Part shown: one piece after another, positions 1 to 8,299 of the stretch | Position numbering within the stretch: the first letter of the stretch is position 1 | Layout: the number at the start of each line of letters is the position of its first letter | Assembly: GCA_023434015.1 (NCBI GenBank) | Contig: JAEYTM010000301.1 | Coordinates: forward strand, 1-10,712 | Length of the DNA stretch: 10,712 nt | Direction: 5' to 3' | Source of the DNA: Pseudomonadota bacterium | Lineage (GTDB): Bacteria > Pseudomonadota > Alphaproteobacteria > Caulobacterales > Caulobacteraceae | Notes under the pieces: model-generated | Told to the model about the DNA's origin: nothing | Seen by the model: the letters and a program-made list of their open reading frames with translations, nothing else | Database searches by the model: none | Made by a program: the position numbers and the translations under genes

Positions 1-1
1 G

Positions 2-283
2 GTCGAGGCGGCCAAGACGGACGCGCCCGCGGCTGAGGAACGCGCCGCACCGGAACCGCGCCGCGAACGCCGGTCCGAGCGGGAAATTCCGCAACGCGAG
101 CTGGTGAAGCGCGAACAGCCGCCCCGAGAAGCGCGCGACCGCGATCGCGGCCGTGGCGGCGACCGCAACCGTCGCGGTCAGGACGGCGACCGGGATAGCG
201 ACCGTGACGGCGTGGTCGGCTTCGGCGCCGACGTACCGGCCTTCCTGATGCGCGCGCCGCCGCCCCGTCCCGCCGACGACTGA
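2..283 (+). CDS. C-terminal tail of a DEAD-box RNA helicase (partial)
   Basis: This is the last 93 codons of a gene that begins before the window; reading frame 2 is open to a TGA at 281-283. The visible part is low-complexity and charged: an Ala/Glu/Arg-rich stretch, then a run rich in Arg, Asp and Gly (RDRDRGRGGDRNRRGQDGD), then a terminal motif GFGADVPAFLMR and a proline-rich end. Such tails, ending in a GFGxxVPAFL-like peptide, are typical of alphaproteobacterial DEAD-box helicases of the RhlE/RhlB type, where the basic disordered tail helps bind RNA or degradosome partners. None of the helicase core motifs lies inside the window, so the family call rests on the tail alone. A nearby probable dgcB would fit C. 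crescentus rhlB, as I remember that region. Another RNA-binding protein with an RG/RD tail is possible. Confidence 0.55.
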   Translation, partial: VEAAKTDAPAAEERAAPEPRRERRSEREIPQRELVKREQPPREARDRDRGRGGDRNRRGQDGDRDSDRDGVVGFGADVPAFLMRAPPPRPADD

Positions 284-348
284 CCACCGCGCCCGCCTTA
301 ACCCGCCGTTTGGGTGTCGGCGCCTAGGGTTCCCCCGGGAAGGTCGGG

Positions 349-361
349 CCGCGCAGCGCGG
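349..361. repeat. Short GC inverted repeat ahead of the diguanylate cyclase gene
   Basis: Arms CCGCGC and GCGCGG are separated by one base, and a GGTCGGG direct repeat flanks them at 342-348 and 360-366. The element lies just before the Shine-Dalgarno sequence of the GGDEF gene, in the 99-base gap after the helicase stop. No T-tract follows, so it is not a clear terminator. In DNA this GC-rich it may be chance. Confidence 0.3.
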
Positions 362-382
362 TCGGGTCGGAGGGAGCAGGTC

Positions 383-1444
383 ATGAGCGCGGACATCGAA
401 ACCTCGCTTCGCGGGCCGAAGGCTTACGGCCTTGCGCGCAAGGCGCTCGAGGCGATGGAGGCCCACGAGGTCTGGCCGACTGCGCTCAACTTCGAGCTCT
501 GGCTGCATTACGTCGCGGCCAAGGACAGCCCGCTCGGCGGCGAGATCGCCGGCATGATTGCGGCCGGCGAGGTGTTCACGGACGCGGTCGGCGAGGCCCT
601 GGCCGCCCAGCACCTGCCCAAGGCCCGGCTCAATGAGGAGATCCTCGACGCCGGCGACGCTCTCTCCAAGGAACTGGACTCGGTGTCCCGAGCCATCGAA
701 TCCGCCCGCGAGTCGAGTGAGGCCTATGGCGAGCAGCTGGCCTGCGCCTCCCAGTCACTCGACGCCGAGGACACCGGGGCGATCAAGGTGATGGTCGACG
801 GCCTGACCACCGCCACCCAGCGCGTGCAGCGGGAGAATAAGTCCCTGGAAACCCGCCTGGCCGACACCACGGCGGAAGTCGGCCGGCTGAAGGAACACCT
901 CGAGGCCGTCCGGCGCGACGCCATGACCGACGGCCTGACCAACCTGGCCAACCGCAGGGCCTTCGATGAGGCCCTGGAACGCGCCTGCGAGCAGGCGGAG
1001 ACGCGCGGCGACGGCTTGACCGTCGCCGTCCTCGACATCGACCATTTCAAGACCTTCAACGACACCTGGGGCCATCAGACTGGCGATCAGGTGATCCGCT
1101 ATGTCGCCAGCGTCATCGGCCGGGCCGGCGCCTCGCCGCGCTTCGCCGCCCGCTACGGCGGCGAAGAGTTCGCCATCATCTTCCCCGGCGAGGACGCCCG
1201 TACGGCGCTGGCCGTGCTGGAGGATATCCGGGAGGAGGTTTCCTCGCGTGTGCTCAAGCGGCGCTCGACGAACGAGGACCTCGGCGCGATCACCGTCTCC
1301 GCGGGCCTCGCCCAGCGTCGGGAGGGCGAAGGGCCCCTCAGCCTGGTCGAACGCGCCGACGGCGCCCTCTACGCGTCGAAGCGCGGCGGCCGCAACCGCA
1401 CCTCCGCCGCCGATCCCCTGCCCGCCGCAGCCGCCGCGGCCTGA
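383..1444 (+). CDS. dgcB: Soluble GGDEF diguanylate cyclase, probable DgcB
   Basis: It makes the second messenger c-di-GMP from two GTP, in the cytosol; no membrane segment is visible. The 353-residue protein has an N-terminal helical domain (about 8-60, with WPTALNFELWLHYV), a long coiled-coil-like region (about 95-178) and a C-terminal GGDEF domain (about 179-345). The GGDEF domain shows DAMTDGLTNLANRRAF, the metal-binding DIDHFKTFND and the active site GGEEF at 259-263. The position of the inhibitory RxxD site, five residues before GGEEF, reads ASPR, so the canonical I-site is missing. The coiled coil probably serves dimerisation. I chose ATG 383 because GGAGG at 369-373 precedes it and the conserved-looking protein begins there; an in-frame GTG at 314 would add 23 low-quality residues. 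In Caulobacter, DgcB promotes the switch from swimming to surface attachment. The DgcB assignment comes from architecture and remembered neighbourhood; the cyclase call itself is firm. Confidence 0.85.
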   Translation: MSADIETSLRGPKAYGLARKALEAMEAHEVWPTALNFELWLHYVAAKDSPLGGEIAGMIAAGEVFTDAVGEALAAQHLPKARLNEEILDAGDALSKELDSVSRAIESARESSEAYGEQLACASQSLDAEDTGAIKVMVDGLTTATQRVQRENKSLETRLADTTAEVGRLKEHLEAVRRDAMTDGLTNLANRRAFDEALERACEQAETRGDGLTVAVLDIDHFKTFNDTWGHQTGDQVIRYVASVIGRAGASPRFAARYGGEEFAIIFPGEDARTALAVLEDIREEVSSRVLKRRSTNEDLGAITVSAGLAQRREGEGPLSLVERADGALYASKRGGRNRTSAADPLPAAAAAA

Positions 1445-1491
1445 CCGCCCGAGGTTTCCGCCCGGCCGGCCCGGCGTTACGCTCCGCAGGA

Positions 1492-1509
1492 TCGGACGCT
1501 GCCGTCCGA
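1492..1509 (+). promoter_or_regulatory. Small stem-loop directly before the crotonase ribosome binding site
   Basis: TCGGAC (1492-1497) and GTCCGA (1504-1509) form a perfect 6-bp stem with a 6-base loop, ending one base before the Shine-Dalgarno sequence GGGAGGA (1510-1516). Its position could let it affect ribosome access to the crotonase gene. There is no T-tract, so it is not a convincing terminator for the GGDEF gene. Function is unproven. Confidence 0.3.
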
Positions 1510-1520
1510 GGGAGGACGCC

Positions 1521-2315
1521 ATGGACGGCGAAGCCGCGCGGAAGGTCGAAACGACGATCGAGGACGGCGTAGGGGTGATAACCCTCTCCGATCCCGCCAC
1601 GCTGAACGCCGCCGGTCTCGACCTGATGGCGGCGCTGAGCGCCGCCTTCGAAGGTATGACCGCCGACCCTGAGGTGCGCGCCATCGTCCTGACCGGCGAG
1701 GGTCGCGGCTTCTGCTCCGGCGCCAACCTGTCCGGCGGCGCGGGCGAGCGCGGCTCGGCGGACGGGCCCAACCAGGCGCTGCTGAACATCTACAATCCGT
1801 TCCTGGAGCTGATGCGTCGCTCGCCCAAGCCGACGGTGGCCGCGGTGAACGGCGCGGCGGCCGGCATCGGGGTGTCGCTCGCCCTCGTCTGCGACCTGAT
1901 CGTGGCCGCACAGAGCGCCTATTTCCTGCAGGCGTTCCGGCGCGTCGGCCTGGTTCCCGACGGCGGGGCGACCTACCTGCTGCCGCGCCTGGTCGGAAAG
2001 GCGCGGGCCATGGAGCTGATGCTGCTCGGCGAGAAGCTGCCGGCCGCAATGGCGCTGGAATGGGGCCTGATCAACCGCTGCGTCCCGGATGCCGAGGTGA
2101 TGCCGACGGCGCTCCAGATCGCCCGCGCGCTCGCCAACGGCCCGAAGTCGCTGGGTTACACCCGGAACCTGGTCTGGGACGCGCTGGATGCTGGTTGGGC
2201 CGACCAACTCGAGTCCGAAGCGCACTGGCAGGGCGAGGCCGGCCGCACGGAGGATGCCCGCGAAGGCGTCTTCGCCTTCCTGCAGAAGCGCCCGGCGCGG
2301 TTCAGCGGGGCCTAG
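1521..2315 (+). CDS. Crotonase-fold enoyl-CoA hydratase/isomerase family protein, PaaG-like
   Basis: This 264-residue protein is the usual length for the crotonase superfamily, cytosolic enzymes that act on acyl-CoA thioesters. The oxyanion-hole segments are visible: GFCSGANL (63-70) and NGAAAGIGVSLAL (110-122). The two glutamates of true enoyl-CoA hydratases are absent: their places are taken by Ser119 and Phe139. Instead there is Asp147 in GLVPDGG, the arrangement of PaaG-type isomerases, and the tail (QGEAGRTEDAREGVFAFLQKR) also resembles PaaG. An isomerase, or another crotonase reaction on an unsaturated or ring-modified acyl-CoA, is therefore more likely than classical hydration. No other phenylacetate genes are nearby, so the substrate is unknown. 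ATG 1521 follows GGGAGGA by 4 bases; the open frame further upstream lies over the GGDEF gene and is not coding. The gap after the GGDEF gene is 76 bases. The 3' end overlaps the converging membrane-protein gene by 14 bases. Confidence 0.9.
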   Translation: MDGEAARKVETTIEDGVGVITLSDPATLNAAGLDLMAALSAAFEGMTADPEVRAIVLTGEGRGFCSGANLSGGAGERGSADGPNQALLNIYNPFLELMRRSPKPTVAAVNGAAAGIGVSLALVCDLIVAAQSAYFLQAFRRVGLVPDGGATYLLPRLVGKARAMELMLLGEKLPAAMALEWGLINRCVPDAEVMPTALQIARALANGPKSLGYTRNLVWDALDAGWADQLESEAHWQGEAGRTEDAREGVFAFLQKRPARFSGA

Positions 2316-2592
2316 GCGTGCCGCGGCGAAGCCGCTCAAGCTCCGCCTCGACGGCCCGCTCGCGCAGGTCGCCCGCGTCGTAATAGACGGCGATTCCGTG
2401 AGCCAGCAGGCCCAGGCCCCAGCCGATCACTGGCCAGATGACCCAGTAATAGCCCGGCGACGTCAGCAGGTTGATCACCAGCAGGCCGGCGTTGACCACC
2501 ACATAGGACAGCAGGTTGGCGCGGAACGACATCTTGGCGTCAGCGCGGCGTTCGGCCCGGCGGCGAAGCTCAAGCTCGCGATCGTCGGTCAT
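2302..2592 (-). CDS. Small two-helix (2TM domain) membrane protein
   Basis: A 96-residue protein with a charged N-terminus (RELELRRRAERRADAK), two hydrophobic segments at about 24-43 and 49-70 joined by a TSPGYYW turn, and a charged, probably helical C-terminus. The pattern of a conserved Asn in helix 1 (VVNAGLLVINLL), then SPGYxW, then a Trp/Gly-rich helix 2 with a His fits the 2TM domain family, whose function is generally unknown. It should sit in the inner membrane. ATG 2592 is preferred because GGGGAGGG lies 4 bases before it; an in-frame start at 2631 would add 13 residues. It lies 60 bases downstream of sufA on the same strand, so it may be read through from the suf operon or have its own promoter (see 2630-2644). 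No sequence feature links it to iron-sulfur chemistry. Confidence 0.8.
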   Translation of the reverse strand: MTDDRELELRRRAERRADAKMSFRANLLSYVVVNAGLLVINLLTSPGYYWVIWPVIGWGLGLLAHGIAVYYDAGDLRERAVEAELERLRRGTPRPR

Positions 2593-2629
2593 ATGGCCCT
2601 CCCCGAAGGTATCGACCGGGAAGGATAAC

Positions 2630-2644
2630 ACGGATATCCGTCAA
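2630..2644 (-). promoter_or_regulatory. 12-bp perfect palindrome overlapping a TTGACGG element
   Basis: The bases at 2630-2641 read ACGGATATCCGT, identical on both strands. On the minus strand TTGACGG (2644-2638) runs into it and is an exact match to the Caulobacter -35 consensus TTGACGS. I could not find a good -10 at the expected spacing, so this may be a promoter or operator for the two-helix membrane protein, or chance. The surrounding gap (2593-2652) shows no hairpin plus T-tract that would end the suf transcript. Confidence 0.35.
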
Positions 2645-2652
2645 ATCGACAG

Positions 2653-3060
2653 TCAGCCGGCGCTGGCAGGCTGGATGGTGACGCTCTCGCCGCAGCCGCA
2701 GGCGTCCGTCTCGTTCGGGTTGCGGAACACGAACTTGGCCGAAAGGGTGCTCACCTCGTAGTCGATCTCGGTGCCGACCAGGAACAGCACCGCCTTCGGG
2801 TCGACCAGGATGGTCACGCCCTTGTCCTCGACCACCTCGTCCAGAGGATTGGCCGTCTCGGCGTACTCCAGAACATATTCCTGACCCGCGCAGCCGCCGT
2901 TCTTCACACCGACCCGCAGGCCTGCATAGGGCTTGTCGGCCCCATCTCTCCTGGGCTGGGCCATGATCTCGCGCACGCGCTCCGCCGCGCGGTCGCTGAG
3001 GGTCACGACCTTCGGACGGGGGCGGCGCGGACGCTGCGGGGTGAGGGACAGGTCGGCCAT
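2653..3060 (-). CDS. sufA: A-type iron-sulfur carrier protein SufA (HesB/IscA family)
   Basis: SufA receives Fe-S clusters from the SufBCD scaffold and hands them to target proteins in the cytosol. The 135-residue protein shows the three family cysteines: Cys57 in KNGGCAGQEY, and Cys121 and Cys123 in the C-terminal ACGCGES motif, which together bind the cluster at a dimer interface. Residues 1-18 form a Pro/Arg-rich extension before the usual start of the fold (KVVTLSDRAAERVREIM), making it somewhat longer than a typical family member of about 110-120 residues. Its ATG shares one base with the TGA of sufT (TGATG at 3060), which suggests translational coupling, and no strong Shine-Dalgarno sequence is visible. 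It is the last recognisable suf gene of the operon. IscA and ErpA share these motifs; the operon context favours SufA. Confidence 0.93.
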   Translation of the reverse strand: MADLSLTPQRPRRPRPKVVTLSDRAAERVREIMAQPRRDGADKPYAGLRVGVKNGGCAGQEYVLEYAETANPLDEVVEDKGVTILVDPKAVLFLVGTEIDYEVSTLSAKFVFRNPNETDACGCGESVTIQPASAG

Positions 3061-3431
3061 CAGAACATGTTCAGCTGCAGCTTGGCCTCGTCGGACATCC
3101 GCGAGGGGTCCCAGGGCGGCTCGAAAACCAGCTCGACCTTGCAGGATCGGATCTCCGGAATCTCCTTCACCGCATCCTCCACCCAGCCGGGCATCTCGCC
3201 GGCCACCGGGCAGCCCGGCGCGGTCAGGGTCATGTCGATGACCACGTCCTTGTCGTCGGAGACGTCGACCTTGTAGATGAGGCCGAGCTCGTAGATATCG
3301 ACCGGGATTTCCGGGTCGTAGACCGACTTCAGCTTCTCGATCAGCTGATCGGTCAGGGCGTCGAGCTCCGCCTGGGTCAGCGGGGTGGTCGACTTCGGTT
3401 CGATCGTTGCGGCGTCGTCCATGGGGCTCAT
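3060..3431 (-). CDS. sufT: SufT, MIP18/DUF59 family Fe-S assembly factor
   Basis: SufT proteins help in Fe-S protein maturation in the cytosol, especially when demand is high; their exact biochemical role is unsettled. The 123-residue protein consists of a short polar N-terminus followed by one MIP18-like domain (about 26-123). Family marks are SVYDPEIPVDIYELGLIY (36-53), the conserved Cys74 in LTAPGCPVAGEMP, and the C-terminal FEPPWDPSRMSDEAKLQLNMF region. The stop codon of sufS directly abuts the ATG (TAAATG), and the gene overlaps sufA by one base, so translation is probably coupled on both sides. There is no clear Shine-Dalgarno sequence; an alternative start at Met4 (3422) is possible. 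PaaD is a related family, but the SUF setting points to SufT. Confidence 0.9.
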   Translation of the reverse strand: MSPMDDAATIEPKSTTPLTQAELDALTDQLIEKLKSVYDPEIPVDIYELGLIYKVDVSDDKDVVIDMTLTAPGCPVAGEMPGWVEDAVKEIPEIRSCKVELVFEPPWDPSRMSDEAKLQLNMF

Positions 3432-4646
3432 TTACGCGAAGAAGGCCTGGGTCCGGGTCAGGGCATCGACGAAGGCGTCGGCCTCTTCCTCGGTATTATA
3501 TAGGGCGAAGGAGGCGCGAGCGCTCGACGTCACGCCGAAACGTTTCATCAGCGGCTCGGCGCAGTGGGTCCCGGCGCGCACGGCCACGCCGTAGCGGTCG
3601 AGGATCTGGGCCACGTCGTGGGCGTGGGCGCCATCGACCGTGAACGACAGTATGGCCCCCTTCCCCGGCGCCTCGCCCAGCACCCGTAGCCAGTTGGCGC
3701 CCGAGAGGCCCTCGCGCACCCGCGCGTAGAGGGCGTGCTCGTGTTCGGCCACGGCCAGGCGGTCGAGGCCGGAGAGGAAGTCGATGGCCGCTCCGAAGCC
3801 GATGGCCTCAAGGATCGGCGGGGTGCCGGCCTCGAAACGGTGGGGCGGGTCCGCATAGGTGATCTCGTCCAGGCTGACCTGGCCGATCATCTCGCCGCCA
3901 CCCTGATAGGGCGGCAGCGCCGCCAGACGCTCGGCCTTGCCGTAGAGCGCGCCAATGCCGGTCGGGCCGTAGAGCTTGTGGCCGGAGAAGACGTAGAAAT
4001 CGACGTCCAGCGCCTTCACGTCCACGGGCTCGTGGACCACCCCCTGACAGCCGTCGACCAGCACTATCGCGCCGGCCTCGTGGGCCAGGCGGACGATCTC
4101 CTTCACCGGGTTGATGGTGCCGAGCACATTGGACATGTGGGAGACGGCCACGACCCGGGTCCGGGGCCCCAGCAGGCTCGCGAGGTGCTCCAGATCCAGC
4201 ACGCCCTCGTCGGTGACACGCGCCCACTTCAGCACCGCGCCATTGCGTTCGCGCAGGAAGTGCCACGGGACGATGTTGGCGTGGTGCTCCATCTCGGTGA
4301 GCACGATCTCGTCGCCCGCCTGCAGGGTCGCGCCCAGGCCCGCCGCCACGAGGTTCACCGCCTCGGTGCCCCCCTTGGTGAAAACGATCTCATTCACCTG
4401 CGCGCCGACGAAGGCGGCGACCTTGCGGCGCGCGGCCTCATAGGCGTCGGTGGTCTCGTTGGCCAGGGTGTGCAGCCCCCGGTGCACGTTGGAATAGGAA
4501 TGCGCCATGGCGTGGGTCATGGCGTCGATCACCGCCTTCGGCTTCTGGGCCGAAGCGGCGCTGTCGAGATAGACGAGCGGCTTGCCGTGAACCTGGCGCT
4601 CCAGGATTGGGAACTGGTCACGGACGGCGTCGGCGTCGAAGGCCAT
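3432..4646 (-). CDS. sufS: Group II cysteine desulfurase SufS
   Basis: This PLP enzyme removes sulfur from L-cysteine to give alanine and an enzyme-bound persulfide, the sulfur source for SufBCD. The 404 residues nearly match the 406 of E. coli SufS. The PLP lysine is Lys224 in FSGHKLYGPTG, the persulfide-forming Cys362 sits in RAGTHCAEPLM, and the N-terminal LVYLDSAASAQKP and the EMEHHANIVPW segment are typical of the SufS/CsdA group. Group II enzymes usually need a partner, SufE or SufU, to accept the sulfur; neither is in this window. ATG 4646 follows a GGAGGG element and lies 2 bases after the sufD stop. A second, group I desulfurase is encoded at the start of the same operon. Confidence 0.95.
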   Translation of the reverse strand: MAFDADAVRDQFPILERQVHGKPLVYLDSAASAQKPKAVIDAMTHAMAHSYSNVHRGLHTLANETTDAYEAARRKVAAFVGAQVNEIVFTKGGTEAVNLVAAGLGATLQAGDEIVLTEMEHHANIVPWHFLRERNGAVLKWARVTDEGVLDLEHLASLLGPRTRVVAVSHMSNVLGTINPVKEIVRLAHEAGAIVLVDGCQGVVHEPVDVKALDVDFYVFSGHKLYGPTGIGALYGKAERLAALPPYQGGGEMIGQVSLDEITYADPPHRFEAGTPPILEAIGFGAAIDFLSGLDRLAVAEHEHALYARVREGLSGANWLRVLGEAPGKGAILSFTVDGAHAHDVAQILDRYGVAVRAGTHCAEPLMKRFGVTSSARASFALYNTEEEADAFVDALTRTQAFFA

Positions 4647-4648
4647 GC

Positions 4649-5683
4649 TCAGCCCTCCAGCCTTTCCGCCGCCCAGGTGCGGATAGCCTCGCGAGCCGCC
4701 TCATGCCCGATGCGGTCGATCACTTCGCCGATGAAGGCGGCCGTCAGCATGGCGCGACCCGCCGGCTCCGGAATGCCGCGCTGGGCGGCATAGAACAGCG
4801 CCTCGTCGTCGAGCGCGCCGACCGTGGCCCCGTGGGCGCAGGAGACGTCGTCCGCATAGATCTCCAGCTCCGGCTTGGCGTCGACCTCGGCGCGGTCGGA
4901 CAGGATCAGCGCGTGGTGCCCCATCCGCGCGTCGGTCCGATCGGCGCCCTTGGCCACCACGATCCGGCCCTGGAACACGGCCCGGGACTGATCACCGGCC
5001 ACCCCCTTGGTGAGCTGGTCGGTGGTTCCGTCGAGACCCTGGTGATCGACCACGGTGGTCAGGTCCGCATGACGCTTGCCGGACAGGATGTAGGCCCCGT
5101 CGAGGCGGGCGCTGGCGTGGCCTCCCGGGTGGCGAAGGCGGGTTTCCACCCGCTGGCGCCGCGCGCCGCCGGTCACCACCGTCTGGCCAAAGCTGGCGCC
5201 GCGCGCCAGGTCCACGGAGGCGTCGCTGACCGAAACGGCCTCCGCGTCGTCGTCGACAAGGATGATGCGCTCCAGGCTGGCGCCTTCCTGCACGGTGAAG
5301 TCGAGCCGGACCGCCGTCAGATAATCCTCTGCGAGCCCTTCGTAGCTTTCCAGCACGGTCAGGTGAGCGCCCGTCGGCACGAGGATGCTGGCTTCGGCCG
5401 CGTGCGAGCCGGCCGGGGTCGCCGAGACGAAACGCAGGGCCAGGACGGCCTTCCCGCCGGCTGCCGTATAGGAAGCCGCGGCCCGGGCACGCCCGTTGAC
5501 GAAAGCCAGCTCCGCGTCGGCCGTGATCCCGAACGGTGACGGCGGCAGGTCGATGTCCACCGCCGGCGAGGACGGCGGCAGCACGCGGATGAGGCCGCGC
5601 AGATCGGTCCAGCGCCAGTCCTCATCCCGCTTGCCGGGCAGGAGGTCGACGTCGCCGCTGTGGATGGCGGATGCGAGGGTCAA
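4649..5683 (-). CDS. sufD: Fe-S scaffold subunit SufD
   Basis: SufD pairs with SufB in the SufBC2D complex on which clusters are built; it has the same beta-helix fold. At 344 residues it is shorter than E. coli SufD (423). The conserved LPGKRDEDWRWTDLR motif falls at residues 15-29, much nearer the start than usual, so the N-terminal helical domain is reduced. The C-terminal core is intact, including His284 in SCAHGATVGALDDEALFY, matching the functionally important His360 of E. coli, and the final RGIPEPAGRAML segment. The start is a TTG at 5683-5681 that overlaps the sufC stop as TTGA, with GAGGG upstream. No ATG or GTG lies closer to the conserved motif, and the overlap mirrors the ATGA junctions elsewhere in this operon, which supports the TTG. 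Confidence 0.92.
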   Translation of the reverse strand: MTLASAIHSGDVDLLPGKRDEDWRWTDLRGLIRVLPPSSPAVDIDLPPSPFGITADAELAFVNGRARAAASYTAAGGKAVLALRFVSATPAGSHAAEASILVPTGAHLTVLESYEGLAEDYLTAVRLDFTVQEGASLERIILVDDDAEAVSVSDASVDLARGASFGQTVVTGGARRQRVETRLRHPGGHASARLDGAYILSGKRHADLTTVVDHQGLDGTTDQLTKGVAGDQSRAVFQGRIVVAKGADRTDARMGHHALILSDRAEVDAKPELEIYADDVSCAHGATVGALDDEALFYAAQRGIPEPAGRAMLTAAFIGEVIDRIGHEAAREAIRTWAAERLEG

Positions 5684-6426
5684 GCTGCCCTCGCGTACTT
5701 GTCGTAGCCGTCGCGCTCCAGCTCGTGAGCCAGTTCCGGCCCGCCCGAGGCGGCGATCCGTCCGTCTGCGAGGACATGGACCCGGTCCGGTCTGATGTAG
5801 TCGAGCAGCCTTTGGTAATGGGTGATCACCAGCATGCCGCGGTCGGGCGCGCGCAGGGCGTTCACCCCGTCGGAGACAATACGGAGGGCGTCGATATCAA
5901 GGCCTGAATCGGTCTCGTCCAGGATCAGAAACTTCGGCGAAAGCATCGCCATTTGAAGGATTTCCATCCGCTTCTTCTCACCGCCGGAGAAGCCGACGTT
6001 GAGCGCGCGCTTGAGCATGTCGAAGTCGATCTTGAGCGACGCCGCGGTCGTGCGGGCGAGCTTGAGGAACTCGGGCGCGGAGATCTCGGCTTCGCCGCGG
6101 GCCTTGCGCTGGGCGTTCAGGGCGGTGCGGATGAACGTCAGCGCCGGCACGCCGGGAATCTCCAGCGGATACTGGAACGACAGGAAGAGGCCGCGGGCGG
6201 CGCGCTCGTCGGGGGCCAGGCTCAAAAGGTCCTCGCCGTTCAGCGTGGCCGTGCCCGCGGTGACCTCGTAGCCCTGCCGGCCGGTGAGGACATAGGACAG
6301 GGTCGATTTGCCCGCCCCGTTCGGCCCCATGATGGCGTGCACTTCGCCGGCGGGGACTTCCAGGCTCAGGCCCTTGAGAATCTCGTTGTCCGCGACGGCG
6401 GCGTGCAGGTTTTCGATCTTCAGCAT
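5680..6426 (-). CDS. sufC: SUF system ABC-type ATPase SufC
   Basis: SufC is the soluble ATPase of the SufBC2D scaffold; ATP-driven dimerisation reshapes SufB-SufD for cluster assembly. It does not transport anything despite its ABC fold. The 248 residues match E. coli SufC in length. Visible motifs: Walker A GPNGAGKST (34-42, Lys40), Q-loop region LSFQYPLEIPGV (82-93), signature FSGGEKKR (146-153), Walker B LILDE (167-171) followed by TDSGLD, and the switch His203 in ITHYQRLLDYI. ATG 6426 is chosen because MLKIENLHA is the normal SufC beginning; the open frame continues much further upstream, but only as a shadow across the neighbouring genes. It begins 2 bases after the stop of the unknown gene and overlaps sufD by 4 bases. 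Confidence 0.96.
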   Translation of the reverse strand: MLKIENLHAAVADNEILKGLSLEVPAGEVHAIMGPNGAGKSTLSYVLTGRQGYEVTAGTATLNGEDLLSLAPDERAARGLFLSFQYPLEIPGVPALTFIRTALNAQRKARGEAEISAPEFLKLARTTAASLKIDFDMLKRALNVGFSGGEKKRMEILQMAMLSPKFLILDETDSGLDIDALRIVSDGVNALRAPDRGMLVITHYQRLLDYIRPDRVHVLADGRIAASGGPELAHELERDGYDKYARAA

Positions 6427-6428
6427 GT

Positions 6429-6829
6429 CTAACGGGTCTCGTCGGCGAGGAACTGGGCCATGACACGAAGCGCGTCCTCGACGCTTTCGACGGTCTCTTG
6501 CTTGCGTGGGGCGCCGCCCGGCGGGCCCCGCTTGTCGACCGAGGTGACCAGGGCGGTCCCTCCGTCGAAATAGGCGGCGATGCGGAAGGCGGCGTTGTCG
6601 AGCGACACCGTGTAGCGGCGCCGGTCGACGGTCAGGGCGTGGGCGGCCAGGAAAGCCTCGTCCGCCGCCAGTGCATCGCACAGCGTCACGGCGCCGGCCA
6701 GGTCCTGTTCCTGCTGCCGGCGCTGGGCCTCTTCGCGGGCCCGGCGCTCCATCTCGCGGCGCGCAAGCTCGACCTCGAAGGCGTCCTTCAGCGTCAGGGC
6801 GGGCCCGTCCGCGGCCTTGGTACGGGAGG

Positions 6830-6833
<4 letters not shown>
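6429..6833 (-). CDS. Unrecognised 134-residue protein encoded between sufB and sufC
   Basis: I do not recognise this family. The protein is soluble-looking, with no signal peptide or membrane segment. Residues 15-48 are strongly charged and probably form a long helix or coiled coil (ELARREMERRAREEAQRRQQ at 22-41). Residues 71-100 (RRRYTVSLDNAAFRIAAYFD, then GGTALVTSVD) look like a small beta sheet. A Pro/Gly turn (GPPGGAPRK) and a final helix (ETVESVEDALRVMAQFLADE) follow. The only cysteine is Cys52, so it is unlikely to bind a cluster by itself. Its ATG overlaps the sufB stop (ATGA, 6830-6833) and its stop lies 2 bases before sufC, so it is made in step with both scaffold subunits. Codon use and GC content look like the neighbours, so it is not an obvious recent insertion. 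A regulatory or structural partner of the SufBCD complex is a guess from position only. Confidence 0.8.

Positions 6834-8298
<1,465 letters not shown>

Positions 8299-8299
<1 letters not shown>

Noticed and set aside
330..341. TTCCCCCGGGAA inverted repeat as a helicase terminator
   Set aside because: Only a 5-bp stem with a 2-base loop and no following T-tract.
314..382. GTG start adding 23 residues to the diguanylate cyclase
   Set aside because: The added residues are Arg/Gly/Pro-rich, and the ATG at 383 has a good Shine-Dalgarno sequence.
755..1789. A 344-codon minus-strand open frame across the GGDEF and crotonase genes
   Set aside because: It spans two well-supported plus-strand genes and their gap, and has no motif or ribosome binding site.
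3735..4793. A 352-codon plus-strand open frame antisense to sufS
   Set aside because: Low-complexity His/Val/Gly-rich translation with no family resemblance, lying over a clear SufS gene.
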